A stretch of DNA of 64,000 bases. Source: JANPBY01 sp963805505. GTDB taxonomy: Bacteria > Actinomycetota > Actinomycetes > DATJPE01. The translations under genes and the position numbers were made by a program. Below are positions 1-8,345 of the stretch, piece by piece. Below the pieces are notes generated by a model, which had not been told where the DNA came from, did not search any database, and saw nothing but the letters and a program-made list of their open reading frames with translations. The DNA is taken from positions 248,001-312,000 of the forward strand of contig CAWDUP010000007.1 in the NCBI GenBank assembly GCA_963805505.1. Direction: 5' to 3'. Position 1 is the first letter of the stretch. Each line of letters opens with the position of its first letter.

Positions 1-294
1 GAAAACTGTGACGGGGACATCCCGCCGCGACCCGCTGTGGGCCAGTGCGAGCCCGAGGTTTCCCGCGCTGGCACAGGTGGCAGACGAGTACTTCAAGTCG
101 AGCAGCGCCGACATGACGGTTTCGGTGCCACGCGCTTTGAAGCTCCGCACCGGATTGAGCGTCTCGACTTTCAGCGTCACGGAGCAGCCCAAACCAGCAC
201 TGAGCGGGGGACACTCGAACTGCGGTGAGTTGAGGAACGTCGGGTCAATCAGGTTCGCGGCTCGACGGATTCTCTCCAGATCCAGGCGCACCAC
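1..294 (-). CDS. PLP-dependent threonine/serine dehydratase-like enzyme, partial
   Basis: The reverse strand is open from a GTG at 294 to the left edge with no stop, so about 98 N-terminal residues are visible. It reads LKVETLNPVRSFKARG followed by ASAGNLGLALA, the classic fold-type II pyridoxal-phosphate pattern: the Lys in SFKARG would be the PLP Schiff-base lysine and the SAGN stretch the phosphate/substrate loop. Threonine dehydratases (isoleucine synthesis or threonine catabolism) are the nearest match; serine racemase or a related eliminase is possible. The start is either of two adjacent GTG codons (294 or 291), as a TGA lies upstream in frame at 337–339. The C-terminus lies outside the window. 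Confidence 0.82.
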   Translation of the reverse strand, partial: MVRLDLERIRRAANLIDPTFLNSPQFECPPLSAGLGCSVTLKVETLNPVRSFKARGTETVMSALLDLKYSSATCASAGNLGLALAHSGSRRDVPVTVF

Positions 295-364
295 CCGATC
301 GATGGTAGTGACAACGGACGATCCGGCGCCTCGACCTCATTACCGGTTCCGTCGTCGGAAGGCG

Positions 365-1168
365 ATGCAGAACGCGACTCGAGAGCACTTGCCCCTTCCA
401 ATGCGTGAGGATGGGCGCGTGCCTACGCAGGAGATCGACCGGTTTGGCGTCGGCGTCGCTGATGCCGTCGCTGGCGTTCTCGGCGTCGACCTGGTCGGTG
501 TGTACTTCGTCGGCTCCGTTGCGGTCGGCGGGTACGTCCCGGGGGAGAGCGACGTCGACGTGGTCGCGGTTTCGGAAGTCGCATTGTCAGACCAGCAACG
601 GCGCTCGATCGCGTCCGCCATCGTCGATGCGAGCGCGCGCTGTCCAGCGCGCGGTCTTGAGTTCACGATGTACTGCCGCGACGTGGCTGGCTCGCAACCA
701 AAAGGCGCGGACTTCGAGGTCAACGTCAACGGTGGGCCGCGCATGGACACAGCCATCCACCTGGAACCCGGGAGCGAGCCGGGTTTCTGGTACGTGCTGG
801 ACAGAGCGATCGCCTACCGGTCTGGCGTTGCCATCGTTGGGCCGCCACCGCGCACGATCTTCGTGGAGGTTCCGAGAGACACCCTCCTGGGTGCGATGCA
901 CCAGTCGATGGTGTGGCATCGAGCCAATGAGCGGGGGACGTTCTACTCGGTGCTGAACGCCTGCCGGGCCTGGAGGTACGCAGAGGAGGACGTGCTCGGG
1001 TCGAAGCTGGAGGGCGCCACCTGGGCGGCTACGCGCTGGCCGGACGAGGACGTGATCAACGCGGCGGTCGCCCTTCGGCGGGGCCAGGTCGCCGTGCTCG
1101 ACGCGTCGGCGGTTGATGCGCTGCTTGAGGCGGTGGCCAGGCACCTGCGCGAGGCGCTCGAGCACTGA
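365..1168 (+). CDS. AadA-like nucleotidyltransferase-domain protein
   Basis: A protein of about 267 residues with a polymerase-beta-type nucleotidyltransferase core: GSVAVGGYVPGESDVDVVAV, in which Gly-Ser and the later Asp-x-Asp pair are the nucleotide- and metal-binding signature. The C-terminal half is helical, as in streptomycin/spectinomycin adenylyltransferases (AadA/ANT(3'')-like). Many chromosomal relatives have unknown substrates, so resistance is not established. The open frame extends left to position 8, but that part lies over the divergent dehydratase and does not look like protein; ATG 365 (GGAAGG just upstream) or ATG 401 are realistic starts. A second nucleotidyltransferase of the same type lies at 2830–3549. 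Confidence 0.78.
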   Translation: MQNATREHLPLPMREDGRVPTQEIDRFGVGVADAVAGVLGVDLVGVYFVGSVAVGGYVPGESDVDVVAVSEVALSDQQRRSIASAIVDASARCPARGLEFTMYCRDVAGSQPKGADFEVNVNGGPRMDTAIHLEPGSEPGFWYVLDRAIAYRSGVAIVGPPPRTIFVEVPRDTLLGAMHQSMVWHRANERGTFYSVLNACRAWRYAEEDVLGSKLEGATWAATRWPDEDVINAAVALRRGQVAVLDASAVDALLEAVARHLREALEH

Positions 1169-1257
1169 GGACGGTGCCGCCTTACGGCTGGACAGCCAGG
1201 CGATAGTGCTTCAGCGCGGCCGCTCGGTCTCGCCGACATGGACGCGCCAGGTGATTG

Positions 1258-2139
1258 TCAGCGAATCGCGTACAGATCGTCGAGGGCTCGATGGCCGCGC
1301 TCGACAAACCCGGGTAGGACATCTTGGCGCCCGAGGCGAATGGGCCACTCGAGCTGCAGGAGAATCTGTGCTTTTGCGAGCACCGTCGCCCACTCCCAGC
1401 CGACAAGGTCGAGGATTCTCGTCGACAGCCGCCTGCGGGCACCTTCAAGCCGATCCTGGAACGTGTGCCACTGCAGCGTGGTGAGATCTGTGGCCCTCGT
1501 GCCGCTACCTGCGTTCCCGATGTCGATGACCGCCGCCACCGCTCCGTCACGAACCAGGACGTTGCTCGGATTCAGATCGGCATGAACCATGTCCGGTGCC
1601 CCTTCTGGCGGGGCGACGTCGACACCCAAGGGCCGCAGGCGCTCGACTAAGCCCGCCACTGCTGGGGAATGCGTCGAGAGCCAGGCGACTGTCGACTCCT
1701 GACCGGTTGCTACCCGCCAGGCGTACCCCCAGTGATCGTAGGGTTCGGAGGCTTGGCCAGCCTGGATCTCGATGATCTCCATCAGTTGCTCAACGAGTGC
1801 CGGCGTCAACGCTGACACGGGAACCGCGTCAACGAAGTCCATCAGGTGCCAGACATGAGTGGCTGTGGCCCCTACTCCGAGCCAGGCTGGGGTTGGGTAG
1901 CCGCGCCCACGCATGTGCTCGACAACTCTCTGGGCTCGCAACGTCCCGACCAGGTGGGGGTGTGTTCGGGGCTCTGCCTTGAGCACGGCATCAGCGCGTC
2001 CCTTCACCTGGACGCGTAGGGCACCCGCATTGACGCCTCCGCCTAGGCGACCGAGAGGCATGATCTCGGCTCCGACCGCGCTGGCCACGTCGTCCAAGAC
2101 CTCGGCTGGCAGGTCTCCGGGATGGGTGCTGTCGTTCAC
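1258..2139 (-). CDS. Aminoglycoside phosphotransferase (APH) family protein
   Basis: 293 residues with the kinase-like APH fold. The catalytic-loop signature is MVHADLNPSNVLVRDG, with the Brenner-type His-x-Asp-(x4)-Asn, followed by AVIDIGNAG, the metal-binding Asp equivalent to DFG. A Gly-rich segment near residues 30–37 (GRLGGGVNAG) is the probable ATP loop. Family members phosphorylate aminoglycosides, macrolides, choline, homoserine or other small alcohols; the substrate here cannot be read. It is a single gene, transcribed leftward. A second APH (10142–11038) is only distantly similar. Confidence 0.85.
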   Translation of the reverse strand: MNDSTHPGDLPAEVLDDVASAVGAEIMPLGRLGGGVNAGALRVQVKGRADAVLKAEPRTHPHLVGTLRAQRVVEHMRGRGYPTPAWLGVGATATHVWHLMDFVDAVPVSALTPALVEQLMEIIEIQAGQASEPYDHWGYAWRVATGQESTVAWLSTHSPAVAGLVERLRPLGVDVAPPEGAPDMVHADLNPSNVLVRDGAVAAVIDIGNAGSGTRATDLTTLQWHTFQDRLEGARRRLSTRILDLVGWEWATVLAKAQILLQLEWPIRLGRQDVLPGFVERGHRALDDLYAIR

Positions 2140-2283
2140 GCAGCGACAGTAGCCGTGTCCGACGCGGTCACGCGTGGTCTCCGCACCGCACGCAGAACGA
2201 TGGATCTTGATTCCCGGATGCGAACGCGAACGACACCGATGTGCTCGGTCCGCCTAGTCGACCGCGACTCGCCCGTCGCGAGG

Positions 2284-2727
2284 CTAGGACCCGCTCGCGG
2301 CTTTCTTGGCGTCGTCCGCTCTGCTGGTGATTCTGAACGTCGGATGATCGCCTGGCTCGGGGATCGATCGGAAGGTGCGTCCCACAGTCGGAAGAGTCCC
2401 GTACTTTCCTATGTATGCATCGATCAGTGCCGGCAGTTCTTCCCGGGCCACCTCGACTGCTGTGAACTCTTCAGTTCGACCTCTGCGGGTGAGTCGACCG
2501 TGTCCTGCGGCACGTAGGTTCCGCGACCACTCGGTGTTTCCGTAAGCGGCCACCAAGAAACGGCCGCCATCGTGTTCGAGGACGGCCACCGAATTGGAAC
2601 GCCACTGCCCGGTCGTCCTTCCTGGCACGGATAGGAGGCTGACCACGGATGGCTTGAACAGTCGCGCCATGCGTCCGCCGATCACCCTCGCCGCCCATGG
2701 CGGTCGGATGTAGGCACCGCTGGTCAT
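2284..2727 (-). CDS. Nitroreductase/deazaflavin (F420)-dependent oxidoreductase family protein
   Basis: About 147 residues of the small split-barrel family typified by mycobacterial Ddn. The hallmark is LLSVPGRTTGQWRSNSVAV, a basic loop contacting the deazaflavin, followed by AYGNTEWSRNLRAAG. Relatives use F420H2 to reduce quinones or other lipophilic acceptors at the membrane. ATG 2727 is chosen because GAGG lies about eight bases upstream; GTG 2736 is an alternative. Its presence implies an F420-making organism, in line with actinomycete origin. Confidence 0.85.
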   Translation of the reverse strand: MTSGAYIRPPWAARVIGGRMARLFKPSVVSLLSVPGRTTGQWRSNSVAVLEHDGGRFLVAAYGNTEWSRNLRAAGHGRLTRRGRTEEFTAVEVAREELPALIDAYIGKYGTLPTVGRTFRSIPEPGDHPTFRITSRADDAKKAASGS

Positions 2728-2829
2728 CGCGTTCACCTCAACCCGCCTCGACCATCGCCTCGCAGAGTAGTGCCGATTTGCCTCTAGGGCGCGTGCTCAC
2801 GGCACATAGGCACGACAGCGGTCCCACCG

Positions 2830-3549
2830 TCAGCGGCTGAGCCGCGCGACTGTTCGTCGAGCGTCTGACCAGGCGATGAAGGCACTCCGAATCCGGGGTG
2901 AGGTGACTGGCTCGCCTCGTCGTCGTGCACGCATCTGCGCGACGTACCAGAGCGGAGCAGCCGCCTCCTCGATCGCCCGCGACTTGGAGAGCAGTTGTCC
3001 GGTGGACACGGCATGCCGGGCACGCGCCATCGCGGTGAGACCCAGATCGGGCATGACCGGATCCAGCCACCACCAAGGATGGCGCGCCGCATCACGCCAG
3101 TAGCCGGATACCTCGGCACGAGCCGCCAGGCGCACGTCCTCCGGACCGACGGGGTCCAGCACCGCGCTTGGTTGCCGGCCCAGCACGGCGTACCCATGGA
3201 GCGCCAGTTCGGCCCTCGTGATGCCGGACAAGGTCCTGCTGACCAGGCCCCCGTGCGTCCAGGTGGGGTGCCGCCTGCGCACGTCCTGAAGCCAACGAGC
3301 GTCGACGTACACGCACCCGAGGTCACAGCCTTTTGCAGTGCCCCAATCCAGCTCCTGATGTATTGAACTGACGAGGTTCGTGCGGCCTGCGTCCACCGGC
3401 CCATCAGCGATTGCGACTAGGTCCAGATCGCTGACTCCAGGCACGTAGTCGCCCGTGGCCAACGACCCCGCTACCCACAGGTCAGTGATCCAACCCGCTT
3501 CGCTCAGACGCCGACCCAGCTCGGGCACACACGGCGGCACCTCAGGCAC
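2830..3549 (-). CDS. Nucleotidyltransferase-domain protein
   Basis: 239 residues. The N-terminal core reads WVAGSLATGDYVPGVSDLDLVAI, with Gly-Ser plus Asp-x-Asp as in aminoglycoside/lincosamide nucleotidyltransferases, and a third acidic site is likely near CVYVDARWL. The C-terminal helical half (ARHPWWWLDPVMPDLGLTAMAR) resembles AadA/KNTase accessory domains. The GTG start at 3549 has GGGAG eight bases upstream. It shares its fold with 365–1168 but lies on the opposite strand with low overall similarity. The substrate is unknown. Confidence 0.75.
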   Translation of the reverse strand: MPEVPPCVPELGRRLSEAGWITDLWVAGSLATGDYVPGVSDLDLVAIADGPVDAGRTNLVSSIHQELDWGTAKGCDLGCVYVDARWLQDVRRRHPTWTHGGLVSRTLSGITRAELALHGYAVLGRQPSAVLDPVGPEDVRLAARAEVSGYWRDAARHPWWWLDPVMPDLGLTAMARARHAVSTGQLLSKSRAIEEAAAPLWYVAQMRARRRGEPVTSPRIRSAFIAWSDARRTVARLSR

Positions 3550-3661
3550 GAGGTAGCTCCCTGACGCGCAGCCCTGTCACCCGCCCGATCCTGCCCGACT
3601 CGGCGAGCCGGAGGGACGGTCCGACACCGTCAAGGCGAGTCAGTACGACACATCTGTGTGG

Positions 3662-4222
3662 CTATGGGCGATCGCGCCATCCCTGCCGGGTGGCGGCCTC
3701 ACGGACGAGTGCGGCAATGCCAAGAAGGTCCAACGGTTCGGAGGTGGTGTCGACGGTCACCGGGGTTCCGTCAAAGACCGGGCCATCTTGCGCCAGTTGC
3801 GCGAACGAGGCCCGCAACTCGACTTCGGTGACGCGGCTGTCTAAGTGACTGGGGTGTCGGGTCCGGTTGGCGAATCGTGTGGCCGCCAGGTTTGGGTCGC
3901 ACTCGCACTGCACTTCGACGACCACGTCCGACGTCAACGATGACAGCCACTCGGTGGGCGTCCCAGATTCATTCGAATGGCCCGGTCGACGCCAGAAGGA
4001 AGTCACAACCGCACCCTGCGACCCGAGCACAACTGACTCGAAAACCGCATCGGCGGCTCGGCTCAACCGCGAGCGATCCTCAGCGGACCGTACTGCGACG
4101 GTGTTGAACAGGGCTTCGAGAATGTCGTCCTTGTCCAGGAACGGCAGACGCAACGTTTCGCTCAATGCGCGACCCAGACTCGTCTTTCCGCTCGCCGGCA
4201 GCCCGGTGACCACCACGAACAT
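3662..4222 (-). CDS. Small P-loop kinase (AAA/zeta-toxin-like or chloramphenicol-phosphotransferase-like)
   Basis: About 186 residues starting FVVVTGLPASGKTSLGRAL, a Walker A motif at the extreme N-terminus, followed by FLDKDDILEALF, typical of small-molecule kinases of the AAA_33 type (gluconate, chloramphenicol or unknown substrates). An Arg-rich lid candidate is ATRFANRTRHPSH. ATG 4222 is preferred over GTG 4243 because the P-loop normally begins within a few residues of the start. It is divergent from the methyltransferase at 4365. The substrate cannot be assigned. Confidence 0.72.
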   Translation of the reverse strand: MFVVVTGLPASGKTSLGRALSETLRLPFLDKDDILEALFNTVAVRSAEDRSRLSRAADAVFESVVLGSQGAVVTSFWRRPGHSNESGTPTEWLSSLTSDVVVEVQCECDPNLAATRFANRTRHPSHLDSRVTEVELRASFAQLAQDGPVFDGTPVTVDTTSEPLDLLGIAALVREAATRQGWRDRP

Positions 4223-4364
4223 TCGGGCAGGATCCACATGCACAGGATGCCGGAGCTCGGTTCAGGAACCGCGGCAGAAGGGCACTTCGGCGCGGCCGAC
4301 CGGCACGACCTTGGTCACCTGGGAATTCGACTTGCCGCGGGAGTCCGATGGAAGGATCAGGGAG

Positions 4365-4913
4365 ATGCCGTCCGTGGAGCTCGTTCTGGCTCTGGGATGG
4401 ATCGTGTTCTGGGTCTATTGGCTCGCGGCAGCCGTCTCCACGAAGCGGGGTCACGTCGCCTGGCCACGCGAGCTTTCGATCAGGGCGGTGATCTTCATCT
4501 GTGTCATCTTCTTGGTCCATCTGGGAGTTTTCAGAGACGTCACAGCCACCGCAGATCCATTGCGGACCGGATTCGGTCTCGCAGCCTTCGCATGTGGGCT
4601 TGGATTCGCGATCTGGGCACGCGTGCACATCGGCCGCAACTGGGGCTCCCCCATGTCGCAGAAGGACGACCCTGAGCTAGTTACCAGCGGCCCCTATCGG
4701 TGGGTGCGCCACCCGATCTACTCAGGCATCCTGACCGCCGGCGTGGGAACCGCGGCGGCACTCGGGTGGCAGTGGCTGGTTGCGGTGGCGTTGGCTGGCG
4801 CCTATTTCGTCTACAGCGCGATCGTCGAGGAGCGCTATCTGACCAAGGAGTTTCCCGACGCCTATCCGATCTACATGCGTTCGACCAAGATGCTTGTGCC
4901 GCTCATCTTCTAA
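4365..4913 (+). CDS. Isoprenylcysteine carboxyl methyltransferase (ICMT)-family membrane protein
   Basis: 182 residues, very hydrophobic, with five or so predicted membrane helices. The C-terminal block VTSGPYRWVRHPIYSGIL followed by EERYLTKEFPDAYPIYM is the diagnostic ICMT/PEMT signature that binds S-adenosylmethionine at the membrane face. Bacterial members methylate diverse lipids or small molecules and seldom prenylcysteine. ATG 4365 is the first start after the divergent kinase gene and has GAAGGA eight bases upstream. The open frame continues further left only as a shadow of that gene. Confidence 0.85.
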   Translation: MPSVELVLALGWIVFWVYWLAAAVSTKRGHVAWPRELSIRAVIFICVIFLVHLGVFRDVTATADPLRTGFGLAAFACGLGFAIWARVHIGRNWGSPMSQKDDPELVTSGPYRWVRHPIYSGILTAGVGTAAALGWQWLVAVALAGAYFVYSAIVEERYLTKEFPDAYPIYMRSTKMLVPLIF

Positions 4914-5044
4914 CCAGACGCCAGCCGGGCCACGCTCCCACCCAGTGGACCGGCGCCGAGACTCATTCCGCGCGGGCAGCCGCGAAGATCACGAACCGAT
5001 TCGCCCAGCATCGGATGTTGATCGCGCCTCGCTATGGTCACCGC

Positions 5045-5656
5045 GTGGCTGAAAGGATTGAACGGATTGTGTGGCCGGCACCGGAACCGCCTATGGCCGG
5101 CGAACTGGTAGTCGTCCCACTCTCCCAAGAAGTCTTCGACCTGGACTTTGCGGCCTACCGGTCAAGCCCGAAGGCCATCATGGACCACAGCGCAGGTCGC
5201 TGGCCCGTCGACGACCTCAGCCGCGAGGAAGCTCAGCGGCTCATCGACGTCCACGAAAGTGAACGCGCCGCTGGAGTCGCGTACGCATACTCCATCTTGA
5301 GTGCAGACCGCACACGGGAGCTGGGTTGCGCTTACCTCCGCCCACTGTCTGGGTTCCTGACACAGACGGGAACTCGCCTCCACGCCACGACGCTCGACCC
5401 CAACCGAACCGCCATCGTGACCTTCTGGCTGATCGACGACCAGGCGGCGAGGCCATCCACAGCACGGATGCTCGACAGTCTGCGCCGATGGCTTCACCAC
5501 TGGACGGCAGCCGACCTCGTCTTCCGCTGTTTGCCCAGCGAGGTTGCGTCAGTGGACGCGCTCTCGAACGACACTGGCCTTAGTCGACTGGTCGCGTCCA
5601 GACAGGAACTGCCATACCTCTGGTTCGCCGACCAGGCGAGAACGCCGACGACTTGA
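5045..5656 (+). CDS. GNAT-like N-acetyltransferase-fold protein
   Basis: About 203 residues resembling a subgroup of GNAT relatives: ELVVVPLSQEVFDLDFAAYRSS, then WPVDDLSREEAQRLIDVHESE, a beta-strand pair SADRTRELGCAYLRPL, and a terminal strand block. The usual acetyl-CoA loop (Q/RxxGxG/A) is not obvious, so activity is uncertain. Start choice is open: GTG 5045 has a TATGGT box eight bases upstream, compatible with a leaderless message, while ATG 5015 is also in frame; neither has a clear ribosome-binding site. Confidence 0.55.
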   Translation: MAERIERIVWPAPEPPMAGELVVVPLSQEVFDLDFAAYRSSPKAIMDHSAGRWPVDDLSREEAQRLIDVHESERAAGVAYAYSILSADRTRELGCAYLRPLSGFLTQTGTRLHATTLDPNRTAIVTFWLIDDQAARPSTARMLDSLRRWLHHWTAADLVFRCLPSEVASVDALSNDTGLSRLVASRQELPYLWFADQARTPTT

Positions 5657-5878
5657 CTGCGGTTGCCCCGGCTCACCGATTGAGGAACCGGATGCGGAAC
5701 CTGCGTGGCGACATCACACGTCGAAGGGCAACCGACTCGCGATCTTCCCGGTAGCCCGTCCGAATGCGTGCCCGGCATCGAGACCGCACCTGCGCCTCCG
5801 ACGGCTCAGGGGGCCTCCATTGCACGTCATAGCCCGCGATTCGCCACGTGCTTCGGCCCGCTCCGGCAGGATGAACAA

Positions 5879-6343
5879 ATGGCCTCCACCGTTGGTCCTG
5901 ATTCGTCCCCGAGACCGCTCGTCGTGCCGCCGCGCGAAGGTTTGGCGTTCGACTGGGCCAACGACGCAATCCGCGTACTCTCGGCAGCGCCGTGGAGCAA
6001 CGGCGCGGTCACCGTCGTTGAGGACACCCTCAAGCCCGGTTTCATGCTCGGCCGCCATCACCACAAGCGCATGACCGAGGTGTTCTACGTGCTTGAGGGA
6101 GTCGTCGAGTTCGCCGTGCACGACCAGCCAGTGCAGGCGGTTCGGGGCACGGTGATCACCGTGCCGCCCAACACCCCGCACGGCGTGCACTGCCCCGAGG
6201 GCGCGACCATGCTCACGGTCTTCGTGCCTGGTGGATTCGACCTCTATCTCGCCGAAGTCGCCGAGCTAGTCGCGAGCGGCAAGGACAGTCCAGACGCCTA
6301 CACCGAGCTCGGCCACAGGTACGACATCTGGCCGGACGCCTGA
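5879..6343 (+). CDS. Cupin-domain protein
   Basis: 154 residues with a single cupin barrel. Motif 1 is visible as GRHHHKRMTEVFYVLEG (metal-binding His cluster plus Glu) and motif 2 as VPPNTPHGVHCPEG (third His). Cupins of this size are metalloenzymes or sugar/small-molecule binders, and the sequence gives no substrate. Upstream in-frame codons back to 5705 look non-coding; ATG 5879 is the plausible start. It lies between two acetyltransferase-like genes with no operon link. Confidence 0.82.
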   Translation: MASTVGPDSSPRPLVVPPREGLAFDWANDAIRVLSAAPWSNGAVTVVEDTLKPGFMLGRHHHKRMTEVFYVLEGVVEFAVHDQPVQAVRGTVITVPPNTPHGVHCPEGATMLTVFVPGGFDLYLAEVAELVASGKDSPDAYTELGHRYDIWPDA

Positions 6344-6420
6344 ACCCGCTCCACGTCGCGGCCGACTAGCAAGATTGCTTGACCAAACGGGTTGGTGAGT
6401 CAGATCGGCACATCCGCTCG

Positions 6421-6879
6421 TTAGCCGAGTGCCATCGTCAGGGTGCGGTAACCATTCACCTGTAGGAAGCCGAACTGGGCGTACAGGGCAAGTGCAGGTC
6501 CATTCTCGTCCTCGGTTTGAAGGGCCAGCCGCAGCGCACCCGACTCGACAGCGGCGATTCGGACTGCGCCGAGTAGGGCGGCACCGATGCCGCTACGGCG
6601 CCGCTGCGGCAGCACGAACAGATCCCTGATCTGCCAGAAGTGGGAGAGCCGCAGAGAAGCAGGCATGTCCACCGTGGTCGCGAAGCCGACGAACCTGGCT
6701 GCTTCTTCCGCAACGAATGTGTGAAGGCGAACGGCCTCCATGTTCTCCTGCAACCAACGTAGTGATCGCTCCACATCGGCGCTCTCGCCGTAGTGGACTC
6801 GGTACTGATCGAAGAGTGCTGCAACAGCGTCGAGCTCGTCCATGGACGGTGAGGTCAGTTGCCGTACCGAGACTGCCAT
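6421..6879 (-). CDS. GNAT family N-acetyltransferase
   Basis: 152 residues. The acetyl-CoA pyrophosphate loop is RRRSGIGAALLGA, preceded by the strand IRDLFVLP and followed by ALALYAQFGFLQVNGY, the canonical GNAT order. ATG 6879 (MAVSVRQL) is favoured over the longer frame from 7020, whose first 47 residues are Arg/Gly-rich without GNAT character. The substrate is unknown. Confidence 0.85.
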   Translation of the reverse strand: MAVSVRQLTSPSMDELDAVAALFDQYRVHYGESADVERSLRWLQENMEAVRLHTFVAEEAARFVGFATTVDMPASLRLSHFWQIRDLFVLPQRRRSGIGAALLGAVRIAAVESGALRLALQTEDENGPALALYAQFGFLQVNGYRTLTMALG

Positions 6880-7059
6880 ACCAGGGATAGTGCCGGTTCG
6901 ACGGCCACACATGCGAGCGATAGCGGCACGTAGGCGCCCCCGACGGTCAACTCTTCGATCAAGCCACAACCCGGACCCCACGAGAAGAGTAATCCCGCGC
7001 CGGCACGCACCCCTTGACAACAGAGAGGTGCCATTCGGTATCGCACCTACGCCCGAGGA

Positions 7060-7227
7060 TCAGTTGCGGGCGACAACCAGCCAGTAGCCGATCCCGAAGG
7101 CGGCGGCGATCCCGACGTTCGTTGCCAGGCGCACCCAAGGCTTGTCGCGGAGGAACGCGACGTCGACACCCACGATGATCGCGATCATGAGTAGGGCGAC
7201 CAGTAGCCCAGCGGATGTCCTACTCAT
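7060..7227 (-). CDS. Small membrane protein (55 aa)
   Basis: A short reverse-strand gene from ATG 7227 to TGA at 7060. The translation has two hydrophobic helices: SAGLLVALLMIAIIVGVDVAF, and a C-terminal helix rich in Gly, Ala and Ile ending in GYWLVVARN, joined by a short basic turn (LRDKPW). It has the profile of a small integral inner-membrane protein. Seventy bases upstream on the same strand lies another two-helix protein (7297–7470), so the two may be co-transcribed. No family recognised. Confidence 0.6.
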   Translation of the reverse strand: MSRTSAGLLVALLMIAIIVGVDVAFLRDKPWVRLATNVGIAAAFGIGYWLVVARN

Positions 7228-7296
7228 CGGTGGCTTCCTCGGATGGCGGATCCCACGCGCCGAGCGATCGGCAGGTCGCCTCGCCTGCCACGGTCG

Positions 7297-7470
7297 CTAC
7301 TTAGATGCGGCGGCGTACACGAGTAGCGCGATCCCGAGCACAAGGAGTGCCGCGCCGATGGTCACCCCGGTGCGCCGCGAGAGGCCCAGGTTGGGTCCTC
7401 TCGTCAGAGACACGATCAGGGCGATGATCCCGGTGACCGTGAGGACGATGCCCGGAACGTTCGAGCCTAT
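7297..7470 (-). CDS. Small two-helix membrane protein, apparent ATA start
   Basis: Reverse-strand frame coding about 57 residues: helix 1 around GIVLTVTGIIALIVSLTRG, a basic loop (LGLSRRTG), and helix 2 around GAALLVLGIALLVYAAASK, then TAG. The frame has no ATG, GTG or TTG at its 5' end. A strong Shine-Dalgarno stretch (GAGGAGGGA) sits six bases before an ATA codon at 7468–7470, exactly where a start would be. Either ATA initiates, an ATG has mutated, or the base is a sequencing error. No family recognised. Confidence 0.45.
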   Translation of the reverse strand: MGSNVPGIVLTVTGIIALIVSLTRGPNLGLSRRTGVTIGAALLVLGIALLVYAAASK

Positions 7471-7624
7471 GTGTGGTCCCTCCTCAGCGGACGAAGACCG
7501 CGTTGCAGGCCCGTCTCGTCTTGATCGTATGCCCCCGCCACACCTTGTTGCTCAGTCCTCCCTTGCGCGGTAATGCTCGACCAGGGCCAAGGACTCGACT
7601 CGCTGACCGTGCCAGGATTCCGGT

Positions 7625-7855
7625 ATGAGTGGAAGTCCCCTGGGACCCCTTGCCCTGCTGCTTCTCGCCGTGTCTGTTGACACATGGGTCTTCCTCGACG
7701 CCAAGCGACGTCGGGATTCTGGTAACGACGTGGTCGCGTCCGTGGGTCCATTGACCTTCTCGGAGCCAGCCCACTGGCTGCTTGGATGCATCGTGCTGTG
7801 GATCTTCGTCGTACCGTTTTACCTCGTCGCCAGGCGCGCCGAAGTGCCGTTCTGA
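7625..7855 (+). CDS. Small hydrophobic membrane protein (76 aa)
   Basis: Two membrane helices: LGPLALLLLAVSVDTWVF near the N-terminus, and HWLLGCIVLWIFVVPFYLVA near the C-terminus, with a charged segment (DAKRRRDSGND) between. It ends Arg-Arg-Ala-Glu-Val-Pro-Phe. The pattern resembles small DUF-type integral proteins common in actinomycetes. Function unknown; the next gene starts about 40 bases downstream on the same strand. Confidence 0.6.
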   Translation: MSGSPLGPLALLLLAVSVDTWVFLDAKRRRDSGNDVVASVGPLTFSEPAHWLLGCIVLWIFVVPFYLVARRAEVPF

Positions 7856-7895
7856 ATCGGCTGACGCCAAGGCTCTCAGCGGCGATCATGGCCCG

Positions 7896-8264
7896 GTGGT
7901 TCTACTCGATCAGGAGGTGCGATCCACGGCGGCCTGGCGGCGCTGGACGCCCTGGGTCGTCGTCGGTGCTTTGATCCTGGCCCTCGTCGTCGGACTTGTA
8001 GTAGTTCGGTACTACTACCGAGCCGACTTGTTCGACGCCTACCGGGCGGGCTACGCCGCGGTCGAAGCCGACACGAACCCCAGTGACGGGTGGGAGGACT
8101 CGCGTTGCGACGAGCCATTGGCCGCCGCCTATCCCGGAGTGGTCCATAACTGGCCCGACCTCACGGATAGTCAGCGAGCCTTCATGATCGGATGCACCCA
8201 GAAGATTCGAGGACTGGACGCCAGCCCGTGGGGCCTCCACAGTGTCCTGGCCTACGACGACTGA
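7896..8264 (+). CDS. Membrane-anchored protein of unknown function
   Basis: About 122 residues if translation starts at GTG 7896 (GTG 7917 also fits). One strong transmembrane helix (WVVVGALILALVVGLVVVRYYY) lies near residues 20–42, followed by a small extracytoplasmic domain with two Cys (DSRCDEPLAAAYPG and FMIGCTQKIRGLD) that could form a disulfide. The longer frame back to 7782 overlaps the preceding gene and reads as low-quality protein. No family recognised. Confidence 0.5.
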   Translation: MVLLDQEVRSTAAWRRWTPWVVVGALILALVVGLVVVRYYYRADLFDAYRAGYAAVEADTNPSDGWEDSRCDEPLAAAYPGVVHNWPDLTDSQRAFMIGCTQKIRGLDASPWGLHSVLAYDD

Positions 8265-8293
8265 GGGACCCCGACCGAATCGCAGACCCGAGC

Positions 8294-8342
8294 CGATATG
8301 CCGTTCTCGATCGCCTTCCGACCAGCGAACCGCCAGTATGCG
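8294..8342 (+). repeat. Dispersed intergenic element, copy 1
   Basis: Matches the stretch at 11057–11106 over most of its length (shared blocks TGCCGTT/CTA, TCGATCGC and CAGTATGCG) and lies directly before the first lipoprotein gene. A shorter partial match is at 8973–8992, just after that gene. Confidence 0.4.
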
Positions 8343-8345
8343 TGG

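Noticed and set aside
8..364. N-terminal extension of the nucleotidyltransferase frame
   Set aside because: The reverse strand carries clear PLP-enzyme motifs here; the forward text is low-quality Arg/Ser-rich translation.
7142..7573. 143-codon forward frame
   Set aside because: It lies over two reverse-strand small membrane-protein frames with better protein character and shows no recognisable domain.
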